Part shown: positions 57,372 through 64,000 of the stretch, one piece after another | How positions within the stretch are numbered: position 1 is the first letter of the stretch | Layout of the letters: each line of letters opens with the position of its first letter | Virus record (IMG/VR): IMGVR_UViG_3300022933_000006 | Span: 1-64,000 of that record | Origin: a virus | DNA length: 64,000 bases | Direction: 5' to 3' (one strand) | The notes under the pieces: model-generated | What the model saw: the letters and a program-made list of their open reading frames with translations, nothing else | Told to the model about the DNA's origin: nothing | Database searches by the model: none | Position numbers and translations under genes: made by a program

Positions 57372-59309
57372 ATGGGATTCCGTAAATCTTTTGCAGGTGC
57401 GTTAAGTAGACTTAACCTAATAGAGAAATCCACCACGGAAACCACTACTAGACCTAGTGTTGCCCAGCCTTATATGAGTACCGATACAGGTGCCAAACTA
57501 CCAATTTTCCCATTCCCACTCACCATGATTTACGAGTTGGCAGATAACATTGATGCTTTAAGAATTCCTATTGAGACTTTGAACCGTGAAATGTTCAAGA
57601 ACGGTTTCGAGGTTGTAGAGAAATGGAAGTACAAATGCAATAACTGTAGCAAGGAATTCCAATATGCCCCTACTGCCGACAATCCTGACGAGCAGCCATT
57701 TGAAGCAAACGGAGACAATGCACAAGCACACCCACGCAAAAAGAAAGCAGTTACAGTACCAAAGGCAGAAGCATTGGTATGTGATACATGTGGAAGCAAT
57801 GACTTGGCTAGACCTGTACCAGAGCACAGAAAGACTTTGGAAAACTTGATGTTAGAGCCTGTAAACAGCAACCAGCAAACTCTGGAAGACGTAGCACGTC
57901 AGTTGGAACGTGACTTTGAGATAGCAGATAACGCATATTTGCTTTTGTTGAAGAACTACCACATAAACGATGCAACAGGCGAAATTAACACAGAGAAGAC
58001 TGTGATTAAGGAAATGTTAAGAATTGAGCCACCACAGGTGGCAATGATTGCCGACAGTGACGGCAGAATTGGTTATGATGACAAGCGAAACAAAATTTTC
58101 GTGTGTCCACGATTCGAGCACCGTGACGTTAGACTTACAGAGCCTAAATGTGACCGTTGTGGAGCACAGGCATTAAAGGCAATTATAGAGGTAAACTCAG
58201 TTTATTCTATCGGCATACCACAGCCTAAGCGTGTTATTTATGGCGAAGGCGAAGTTATCTGGAAGGCAGGCAAGTACAAACCAAACCTTCTTTATGGATT
58301 TTCACCTATCTATTCCGTATGGTCAAAGGCTATGTCCCTCTCACATATGGATGAGTATATCAGAAAATACTTTGACAAGATGCGACCACCAAGAGGTATG
58401 CTTGTTATTTCCTCAAGAAATTATGAGACATTCAGAAAGTCATGGGATGTATTGGAACAGAAAGCACAGGAAGATCCTTACATGATTCACCCACTTTTGG
58501 TTGAGAATGACAAGGGTGGAAAGAACCCTGCACAATGGTTAGACTTTACTGGATCACTTAAGGAGTTAGAATTTATCGAAGTAAGAAAGGAACTAAGAAT
58601 GATTATCGGAGCTGTCTATGGAGTATTGCCATTCTATTACGGTGAAACCCCTGCTGGATGGAGTCAGGAAGGACTTCAAGTTACAATTACAAATCGTGCT
58701 GTTCTATGGGGACAGGACACGTTAAAGAAGGCATTTTTCTCAAAAATTTCAAAGATGCTAAACATTGACGATTGGGAATTACAATTAAAGACTGGTGAAG
58801 AAACAGATAAACTTAGAGACTTGCAAACTGACGGAATCGAAATACAGAACATGATGCTGTTACAACAAATGGGCTTTGAGATTACAAGAACACATACAGG
58901 TGAGTTCAAGGTAGGTAAAGAAACTGCATTGACTCCAGAAATGATGTTTGGTATTGGTGCTATCAACGGTAATCAGAACGGTGCAGGCAAAGGCGTACCA
59001 GCTCCACAGGAAAAGACACAGGCATTTGAAGGCGAACCAAACAACAATAGACCAAGTGACATTGGTGGTACTGGACAGGGAAGTCCTACAAGTGGAAGTT
59101 CAATGAGCAAAAAATCTGCATATCCAAAGGGAATTACCCCGTCAAACTTTGAAGTTGTAAAGAATACTTTGCAAACAGCAGTAGATTATGACTGGAAAAA
59201 GACAAAGACAGTTGAAGAACTAAGAAAGGCAACTGGAATGACAGTAAGAGATGCTAGAGACATTGTTGCAAGTGAATTTGAAGGTGTAAAGAGGTGGGAA
59301 GATGAGTGA
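57372..59309 (+). CDS. Portal protein with zinc-ribbon insertions
   Basis: 645 aa from ATG 57372, preferred over TTG 57360 on TATA distance. Core portal signatures: NIDALRIPIETLNREMF near the N-terminus, GFSPIYSVWSKAMSLSHMDE, FYYGETPAGWSQEGLQVTIT and AVLWGQDTLKKAFF. Two insertions carry Cys pairs: KCNNCSKEF ... LVCDTCGSND (~residues 75-140) and FVCPRFEH ... CDRCGAQ (~240-265). The portal forms the dodecameric gate for DNA packaging. C-terminal ~60 residues (DWKKTKTVEELRKATGMTVR) form a helical tail. Length is large for the family because of the insertions. Confidence 0.85.
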   Translation: MGFRKSFAGALSRLNLIEKSTTETTTRPSVAQPYMSTDTGAKLPIFPFPLTMIYELADNIDALRIPIETLNREMFKNGFEVVEKWKYKCNNCSKEFQYAPTADNPDEQPFEANGDNAQAHPRKKKAVTVPKAEALVCDTCGSNDLARPVPEHRKTLENLMLEPVNSNQQTLEDVARQLERDFEIADNAYLLLLKNYHINDATGEINTEKTVIKEMLRIEPPQVAMIADSDGRIGYDDKRNKIFVCPRFEHRDVRLTEPKCDRCGAQALKAIIEVNSVYSIGIPQPKRVIYGEGEVIWKAGKYKPNLLYGFSPIYSVWSKAMSLSHMDEYIRKYFDKMRPPRGMLVISSRNYETFRKSWDVLEQKAQEDPYMIHPLLVENDKGGKNPAQWLDFTGSLKELEFIEVRKELRMIIGAVYGVLPFYYGETPAGWSQEGLQVTITNRAVLWGQDTLKKAFFSKISKMLNIDDWELQLKTGEETDKLRDLQTDGIEIQNMMLLQQMGFEITRTHTGEFKVGKETALTPEMMFGIGAINGNQNGAGKGVPAPQEKTQAFEGEPNNNRPSDIGGTGQGSPTSGSSMSKKSAYPKGITPSNFEVVKNTLQTAVDYDWKKTKTVEELRKATGMTVRDARDIVASEFEGVKRWEDE

Positions 59310-59397
59310 TAAATGTGAAGATGGCTCATGCAAGCCTAAAAAAGTTGTATTTTACGTTACAAGAGGATTTGTAGAGGAAGATGAGGAGGAAGAATGA
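59302..59397 (+). CDS. 31-aa acidic microprotein
   Basis: ATG 59302 overlaps the portal end; TGA 59395-59397 overlaps the next ATG. MSDKCEDGSCKPKKVVFYVT with an all-acidic end. Coupled translation supports it. Confidence 0.45.
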   Translation: MSDKCEDGSCKPKKVVFYVTRGFVEEDEEEE

Positions 59398-59672
59398 CTA
59401 AAAGATTCCATAAATGTGACGACAGTTGCAAACATACAGAAGAAAAACCAAAAGTTGTCAAAAAAACAGTAAAAAAACCTAAAGTAGTAAAAAAAGAAAT
59501 CAAACCAGAGGTTGTCAATGTATATGCAAACAAGCCAAACCCAGCAAGAATAGAAGCAATTTGGAAAATTATTGATATTGTTGATCAGATTGGAAATGAA
59601 CATGAAACTAACAAAGTTTTAGAGAAAACACTTATAACTTTAAGAAAATTACAACAAGATATTGCCAACTGA
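59394..59672 (+). CDS. Lys/Pro-rich protein with C-terminal helix
   Basis: 92 aa. Cys/His start (FHKCDDSCKH), tandem Lys-Pro repeats (KPKVVKK TVKKPKVVKK) and a helix (IEAIWKIIDIVDQIG; VLEKTLITLRKLQQD). Between portal and protease genes, so possibly a virion DNA-binding or linker protein. Confidence 0.5.
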   Translation: MTKRFHKCDDSCKHTEEKPKVVKKTVKKPKVVKKEIKPEVVNVYANKPNPARIEAIWKIIDIVDQIGNEHETNKVLEKTLITLRKLQQDIAN

Positions 59673-60108
59673 ACTAAATACTAACGAAAACGCAAACGAT
59701 ATGACCAAGAAGCTTTGGGAAAAGCATCAAGGTGACGAATTTACTGCTGTAAACAACTACAAGGAAGGTGTTTGTCTTGGATGTATGAAAGTTGACGTTG
59801 CAGCAGCAACAATCGCAGATATTTGTGGTGATTGTGCAGGTAAAAAAGGTCGTGAGCCACTTTTGGCAAAGATTTGTGACAAATATTACGGTCTTTGTTT
59901 CTTTTGTAACAAGTACAAGTTCAACATTGAGCAGATAAACGGAAGATTTTGTTCTACATGTCACCGTAGAATAGCCAACATTACAAAGGAATACAACAAA
60001 AAAGGTGGCTTTATGAAGACAGATCCGTTCTGGGTTTCAATGCGTAAAAAACATGGAAAGGACTGGAAACAGATTATGGGTGGCTATAGAAAGTCTAATC
60101 GGAAGTAA
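59662..60108 (+). CDS. Multi-zinc-ribbon protein
   Basis: 148 aa from TTG 59662; ATG 59701 (MTKKLWEKHQGDEF) is a good alternative. CLGCMKVD, ICGDCAGK, LCFFCNKYKF and FCSTCHRR give two ribbons, with a basic C-terminus KTDPFWVSMRKKHGKDW. Overlaps the previous gene by 11 nt. Function unknown. Confidence 0.55.
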   Translation: MPTELNTNENANDMTKKLWEKHQGDEFTAVNNYKEGVCLGCMKVDVAAATIADICGDCAGKKGREPLLAKICDKYYGLCFFCNKYKFNIEQINGRFCSTCHRRIANITKEYNKKGGFMKTDPFWVSMRKKHGKDWKQIMGGYRKSNRK

Positions 60109-60265
60109 TTTTTGTCAAAGAATTTCTAAATTTTGCCCATTCAACCATGTTTGGTATTCTAAGATTTTCCTCTATCTTTGCAAGTAACTCGTTTGTCTTG
60201 GAAAGTTTCTCATCAATCTGTTCTAATCTTTCCTCTACTTCACCCAATACAAAGTCAAACTTCAT
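60095..60265 (-). CDS. 56-aa coiled-coil protein
   Basis: ATG 60265 to TAG 60095-60097. FVLGEVEERLEQIDEKLSKT then LLAKIEENLRIP: a continuous heptad coiled coil. Converges on the zinc-ribbon gene. Confidence 0.5.
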   Translation of the reverse strand: MKFDFVLGEVEERLEQIDEKLSKTNELLAKIEENLRIPNMVEWAKFRNSLTKITSD

Positions 60266-60699
60266 TTTTTGTCTTCCAGTAAGAATATGATTCTATTGTT
60301 TGTAAAGTCATAAAATCGTTTATCGTAGTTTACTTTGCTATATTTGTCACTCTTATTGGTAATACATCTACCTACTCGCATGGATAACAACGGTTTTCTT
60401 AACATTCTTGGAAAAAATTCCAAATGTTGTTTCTTGTGATTGTATCTCATATCACCATACTGTACAAGTTTTTCATCACCATTTTCCCATTCTTTTATGT
60501 TTCCTTGTCTAAAATGAACCAATGTGTTACTTAATCTTGGCTGCTCCTTCTTATCATTTGAGTTTGTTACTATCCATAAACTCTCTCCTTTGACATAAAG
60601 GTCAATAATTTTCATGACATATAACGGATCTTCTATGACATCCTTGTAAACCTTATGAAATAAATCATCATTTTCAAAAATATAGATAGATGTTGCCAT
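60262..60699 (-). CDS. Hypothetical protein
   Basis: 145 aa, mixed alpha/beta with Arg/Lys-rich patches (LEFFPRMLRKPLLSMRVGRC). Strand pair SLWIVTNSNDKKEQPRL. No family recognised. Shares a divergent TATA with the plus gene at 60749. Confidence 0.5.
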   Translation of the reverse strand: MATSIYIFENDDLFHKVYKDVIEDPLYVMKIIDLYVKGESLWIVTNSNDKKEQPRLSNTLVHFRQGNIKEWENGDEKLVQYGDMRYNHKKQHLEFFPRMLRKPLLSMRVGRCITNKSDKYSKVNYDKRFYDFTNNRIIFLLEDKK

Positions 60700-60720
60700 G
60701 TTTTTTTATAGCAATACTTA

Positions 60721-60728
60721 TTTATAAA
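60721..60728. promoter_or_regulatory. Palindromic TATA shared by divergent genes
   Basis: TTTATAAA is its own reverse complement. It lies 28 nt before plus ATG 60749 and 29 nt before minus ATG 60699, with no other TATA in the 49-bp spacer at that distance. Confidence 0.6.
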
Positions 60729-60748
60729 GGCTTGGTACAAATCATGAT

Positions 60749-60949
60749 ATGAGTGATCATACTTGTAAAAGGTGTTCAATCCCGAAATATGGTTACACAG
60801 ATGGCACTCATTCAATTTATCTTTGTTACAAATGTGGAAGATATGAGGGTATTAGTGGTGGTGATGAGAATTTTATTAAAGATATTAATGATAATCCTAT
60901 GATATTATTACATATGATAAAATCAAAAACATTGATTCCTATAAGTTAA
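60749..60949 (+). CDS. Zinc-ribbon protein
   Basis: 66 aa: HTCKRCSIPKYGYTDG then LCYKCGRYEG, a four-Cys ribbon, and a helical end. Its promoter is shared with the minus gene. Function unknown. Confidence 0.55.
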   Translation: MSDHTCKRCSIPKYGYTDGTHSIYLCYKCGRYEGISGGDENFIKDINDNPMILLHMIKSKTLIPIS

Positions 60950-60978
60950 TTTATATACCTTACTATTATTATTAGTAC

Positions 60979-61224
60979 ATGGAAATGTCTTCTATAATTG
61001 AAGCTCTATTAATTGCAACCATATTAGGTATGGGTGGTGCTTTGTATGGATTTTTCAGAAAAATGAGTTCAACACAGAAGGATTTATGCGAAACTGTTGC
61101 TAGATTACAAAAAACATTGATTATTTTGGCAAAAGCTGTAGATAGACAGTCAAACAGATTACACCCAGAGGAAGCAAATTCAGAACTAGATGATCTAGTA
61201 AAAGAGCTCCTAAGAGACAAATAA
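60979..61224 (+). CDS. Membrane-anchored coiled-coil protein (holin/spanin-type candidate)
   Basis: 81 aa: an N-terminal transmembrane segment (IIEALLIATILGMGGALYGF) followed by a helical, charged part (LCETVARLQKTLIILAKAVD). TTTATATA at 60950-60957 lies 29 nt upstream. With the next gene it makes a two-gene membrane unit that could serve in host-cell exit. Confidence 0.5.
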   Translation: MEMSSIIEALLIATILGMGGALYGFFRKMSSTQKDLCETVARLQKTLIILAKAVDRQSNRLHPEEANSELDDLVKELLRDK

Positions 61225-61258
61225 TAAACCTTAAGTAATAGTTATTTCGGGGAAAAGT

Positions 61259-61522
61259 ATGATTGATCCATTGTTAATCGCAACACTCTCCGTAATCGGA
61301 GGAGCAATCTTGAATACTGTCAGAGGATTCTTAGGATCTTCTGAGTCTACATATGACATCAAAAAATTCTTTGGTGCTCTTATCATAGCTGTATTTGCAG
61401 GTATTGCAGTTGCACAAACTTTGAGTCTAGCAGGTCTAGGAATTACAGAAACCGTATTAATCGGTCTATCTGTCGGTTTCTCAGTAGATTATGCTGTCTC
61501 AAAAGCCAAGAAAACTGCATAG
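61259..61522 (+). CDS. Holin-like membrane protein
   Basis: 87 aa with two to three hydrophobic segments (LLIATLSVIGGAILNTVRGF; FGALIIAVFAGIAVAQTLSL; TVLIGLSVGFSVDYAVS) and a short basic C-terminus, the shape of small holins. Located just ahead of the capsid genes rather than with an endolysin; none is recognisable here. Role in exit inferred. Confidence 0.5.
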   Translation: MIDPLLIATLSVIGGAILNTVRGFLGSSESTYDIKKFFGALIIAVFAGIAVAQTLSLAGLGITETVLIGLSVGFSVDYAVSKAKKTA

Positions 61523-61599
61523 TAAATTTTTAAGACCTTACTACGCTTTTCTCTCTATTTTTCTAAAACTTTATAAGTAATGTTCAGAACGAATATATA

Positions 61600-63189
61600 A
61601 TGGAAAATGACATATTTTTCAACCAATTTGTGACAAAATCATTACATCCTATTGATGGTGCTCAAAGATTCTTTGAAGGCTATCTTACCGTTCAGGTCAA
61701 AGACAAGCAAGGAGAGATTACAATCGTTGATGAATTGATCAAGGTTCTTCCAATATGGATGGACAGAGGAGCACCAATTAGTGATACTCACAGTAACAGA
61801 ATTATAGGTAAAGGTATCAGTTATGCTAAAACAATTTATAAAAATGCAGAAGGAATAGAATATCCAGCAATTAAAATTACAGGTAAAATACACAAAGATT
61901 ATCATTTAGACAATGAAATCTGGGATAAAATCAAGAGTGGAGAGTATAAAGGACTGTCATTTGGTGGTGCTACAAAGGCAAACAGAACACCAAAAGTCAT
62001 GAAAGACGGTAGTATTGCATACGAATTAAAATCATTAGAGCATTATGAGGTCGCTGTTTGCAAAGATCCAGCAGTCCCATTAGCTCTAATTACCGATTAT
62101 AATCCACTTGCAAAGGCAATTACTGACAATGTTGAAAGACGAGAAGACGGTAAAATGGTAATTAAATGTGATAAATTTGGATGTACAGTTGCAAAAGGTG
62201 AAGACTTTTCAAACGCAGATGGTGACAAACATGGAGCATATAATCAAAATGTTTCACCTGAAAAATCATCAAACAGGGAATCAAGTCCAGTAGACGACGA
62301 TGATGATGTTGAAATTAAGGCAGAAGAAAAGGAAGATGAAGTTAAAAAAGATGCAAATCTTCACTATGGTGGAGTAAGACATGCTAGTAAGGAATATGAA
62401 CAAGGTAATGAATCAGCACAAATTACAGAGGTAAAAGAGGATAAGGAAGAAGAAAAAGAGGAAGATGATGATAAAAAGAAATCAGGGTATCAAACAGAAG
62501 ATGGAAATAATCAATTAGGTGGACAAGGATCAACAAAAGACGATACCTATAAAAGTAGCGAAAACTATATAAACTCGGATAAAGAAGAATCTGATAAGGA
62601 TATGGACAAAGATACTTCCAACAAAATTTCTAAAACTGACGAAGAAGAAAAATCTTCCGAAGAAGAAGAAAAGAAAGACGACGAAGTAGAAAAATCTGAT
62701 TTTCAAGAAGCAATCAAATCTAACATCAGTACATTAACTGACGTTATAAAGTCACTCGCAGAAACTCAAAAAGACGTTAGTTCTACACTAGTAGGTATTG
62801 ATGATAGATTGAAAGCATTGGAAACCCCAACTGACTTACCGTTGAAGCCACAAACTTCAGCAAGTGAAGACGTTGGTGCAAAGGTTACAGTCCCAGATAC
62901 TTATCAAGCTAACTCTGTGCAAGCAGGCTTAGACGACGATAAACATGCTGAAGACAAACCTGAAACCGATCCATCTGGATTGAAAATGCAAGAGAAATCT
63001 AATTTCGACTTTACTACCGAGACTCCAAGACCTAATGCAGCAATCGAGACAATCAACAAATCTGCTGAAACAGATATGTCATTTGTTTTGAAAGATGCAA
63101 GAGAAGGTGGAAATCTAAGCGTAGTAGCAAGAAATATTCTAGCTGGAAAATATTATACTCCAACACCTGACGAAGTAGGAACATACTAA
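61600..63189 (+). CDS. Prohead protease-scaffold fusion (XkdF/S78-like)
   Basis: 529 aa. Residues 1-~180 form the protease: ISDTHSNRI (catalytic His ~64), a KITGKI strand, GEYKGLSFGG (Ser ~120) and a third acid near SLEHYEVAVCKDPAVP, as in XkdF-type prohead proteases. Residues ~210-370 are Glu/Asp/Lys-rich and disordered (acidic scaffold), followed by a coiled coil (~375-420). The end (NLSVVARNILAGKYYTPTPD) probably contacts the capsid protein. TTTATAAG at 61570-61577 is 30 nt before ATG. Confidence 0.8.
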   Translation: MENDIFFNQFVTKSLHPIDGAQRFFEGYLTVQVKDKQGEITIVDELIKVLPIWMDRGAPISDTHSNRIIGKGISYAKTIYKNAEGIEYPAIKITGKIHKDYHLDNEIWDKIKSGEYKGLSFGGATKANRTPKVMKDGSIAYELKSLEHYEVAVCKDPAVPLALITDYNPLAKAITDNVERREDGKMVIKCDKFGCTVAKGEDFSNADGDKHGAYNQNVSPEKSSNRESSPVDDDDDVEIKAEEKEDEVKKDANLHYGGVRHASKEYEQGNESAQITEVKEDKEEEKEEDDDKKKSGYQTEDGNNQLGGQGSTKDDTYKSSENYINSDKEESDKDMDKDTSNKISKTDEEEKSSEEEEKKDDEVEKSDFQEAIKSNISTLTDVIKSLAETQKDVSSTLVGIDDRLKALETPTDLPLKPQTSASEDVGAKVTVPDTYQANSVQAGLDDDKHAEDKPETDPSGLKMQEKSNFDFTTETPRPNAAIETINKSAETDMSFVLKDAREGGNLSVVARNILAGKYYTPTPDEVGTY

Positions 63190-63190
63190 A

Positions 63191-64000
63191 ATGACTCAAA
63201 TCAGAACAATCGATGAGCTTGAGGCACAATATTATGGACACAATCGTAACCTTCTTAGAAAAGCTGATGCCCCTTCAACTACCAGCACCGCTGGTATGTT
63301 TAACGCCATCTTTGGTGCTTATGCATGGGCTCAACTGAATCTTGAAGCAAACGCCTTCGGAATTCTCCCAAAATACCCTTGGGATAAATCTGGATGGAGG
63401 GTTATAACTGCAAAACCAACTTTGAATACCAACAATGCTAACACAGCATTAGGTGGTACTTCAGAAGGTGGTTTAATTGCTGAAACTGTAAAACCAACTG
63501 TTGCAGAACTTGACGTAAAGCCAAAGACTGCACAACTTCCTTTCTCTGCATCAGAGGTAATGGAATGGTTGTCAACACACAGTAAAGACGACATTTGGGG
63601 TGGCTTAGGCTCACTCCGTTTGTATATGGCAGTACAACACAAAGAGTTCATTAATAGAATGCTTTTAGCAGATGTTGAAAGCGATGCAGCAGCATCAAGT
63701 GGTGCTCATACTGGTACAAAAGACTTAGAATCCCTTGATAGAATCGTATCAAGTGATGCTGAAGAAGATGCACTAGGTGGAAGCCACTCAGGATTTTACG
63801 ATCCGTGGGCTGCTGATGCAACCGTTGACAGAGATGGAAACGGTGGAGAATTTGACTGTACAGTAGAATCTGCTTCTGGTACTATCGGTACTGACGGTGT
63901 ATTGACTGACGATGTTCTAAGAACTTTCTTACGAAAGATTAGAATCGCAGCAGGTAAAGATCCAAATGTATTCCTAGGCTCCCATGAAGTCTACTCTGAG
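63191..64000 (+). CDS. HK97-fold major capsid protein (partial, runs off the right edge)
   Basis: ATG 63191; 270 codons to the window end without a stop. MTQIRTIDELEAQYYGHNRN, a long helix region, AGMFNAIFGAYAWAQLNLEA, FSASEVMEWLSTH and VFLGSHEVYSE resemble the E-loop/spine and P-domain pieces of HK97-type capsid proteins. It directly follows the protease-scaffold gene with a one-base spacer. Likely missing about 50-150 residues at the C-terminus. Confidence 0.8.
   Translation, partial: MTQIRTIDELEAQYYGHNRNLLRKADAPSTTSTAGMFNAIFGAYAWAQLNLEANAFGILPKYPWDKSGWRVITAKPTLNTNNANTALGGTSEGGLIAETVKPTVAELDVKPKTAQLPFSASEVMEWLSTHSKDDIWGGLGSLRLYMAVQHKEFINRMLLADVESDAAASSGAHTGTKDLESLDRIVSSDAEEDALGGSHSGFYDPWAADATVDRDGNGGEFDCTVESASGTIGTDGVLTDDVLRTFLRKIRIAAGKDPNVFLGSHEVYSE

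Noticed and set aside
1-64000. Integrated provirus
   Set aside because: No integrase, tRNA attachment site or flanking host housekeeping gene was found; the data fit a free viral genome.

Overview
The window reads as most of the genome of a tailed (HK97-fold, siphovirus-like) virus of an archaeon, most probably an ammonia-oxidising Nitrososphaeria/Thaumarchaeota host. The evidence is: strongly AT-rich DNA; archaeal-type replication genes (a full MCM helicase and a RadA recombinase); archaeal winged-helix regulators; TATA boxes (mostly TTTATATA or TTTATAAA) placed about 29-31 nt before start codons, implying leaderless transcripts; and a classical tailed-virus structural set (terminase, portal, protease-scaffold, HK97-like capsid protein, connector, tail tube, tape measure). 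The host assignment is inference. No integrase, rRNA or convincing tRNA was seen.

Layout. 1-5.4 kb (+): a secreted protein, small capsid-associated proteins, head-tail connectors, tail terminator, tail tube and a tail assembly chaperone pair with a likely programmed -1 frameshift. 5.4-10.4 kb (+): tape measure and distal tail/hub genes, one hub-like protein carrying an inserted LamG-like domain. 10.4-23.8 kb (+): an unusually large adhesin region, with Gly-rich fibres, LamG-like fibres and two diverged copies of a multi-gene fibre cassette, ending in a 20-residue-repeat protein. 23.8-30 kb (+): Cas4-like nuclease, probable small and definite large terminase, and three disordered charged proteins. 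30-34 kb: RNase H, metalloprotease-like, metallophosphoesterase and zinc-ribbon genes. 34.2-39.5 kb (+): replication/recombination module (RHH-like protein, MCM, RadA, HNH, PD-(D/E)XK-like, winged helix). 39.5-39.8 kb: a non-coding stretch with strong hairpins.

40.2-54.8 kb (-): a long, tightly overlapping operon of about 45 mostly tiny genes, many zinc-binding. In it sit a VWA/zincin protein and a MoxR/CobS-like AAA ATPase, a Dam-like methylase, and an amidoligase with a class II glutamine amidotransferase. 54.8-55.2 kb: a divergent control region with three tandem near-identical promoters, a G-quadruplex motif and inverted sequence remnants. 55.2-57.3 kb: small genes on both strands, including a gamma-glutamylcyclotransferase-like protein. 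57.4-64 kb (mainly +): portal with zinc-ribbon insertions, small membrane proteins (holin candidates), protease-scaffold fusion and the major capsid protein, which runs off the right edge.

The order portal-protease-capsid at the right edge and connector-tail at the left edge suggests that the window is cut from a circular or circularly permuted map. The terminase lies about 31 kb away from the portal. Virion genes appear to be transcribed individually from leaderless promoters, while the minus-strand operon uses overlapping stop/start codons and GGAG-type ribosome binding sites. The most unusual content is the amidoligase-amidotransferase pair (possibly with the cyclotransferase), the AAA-VWA pair, the zinc microprotein operon and the shared-TATA divergent promoters.
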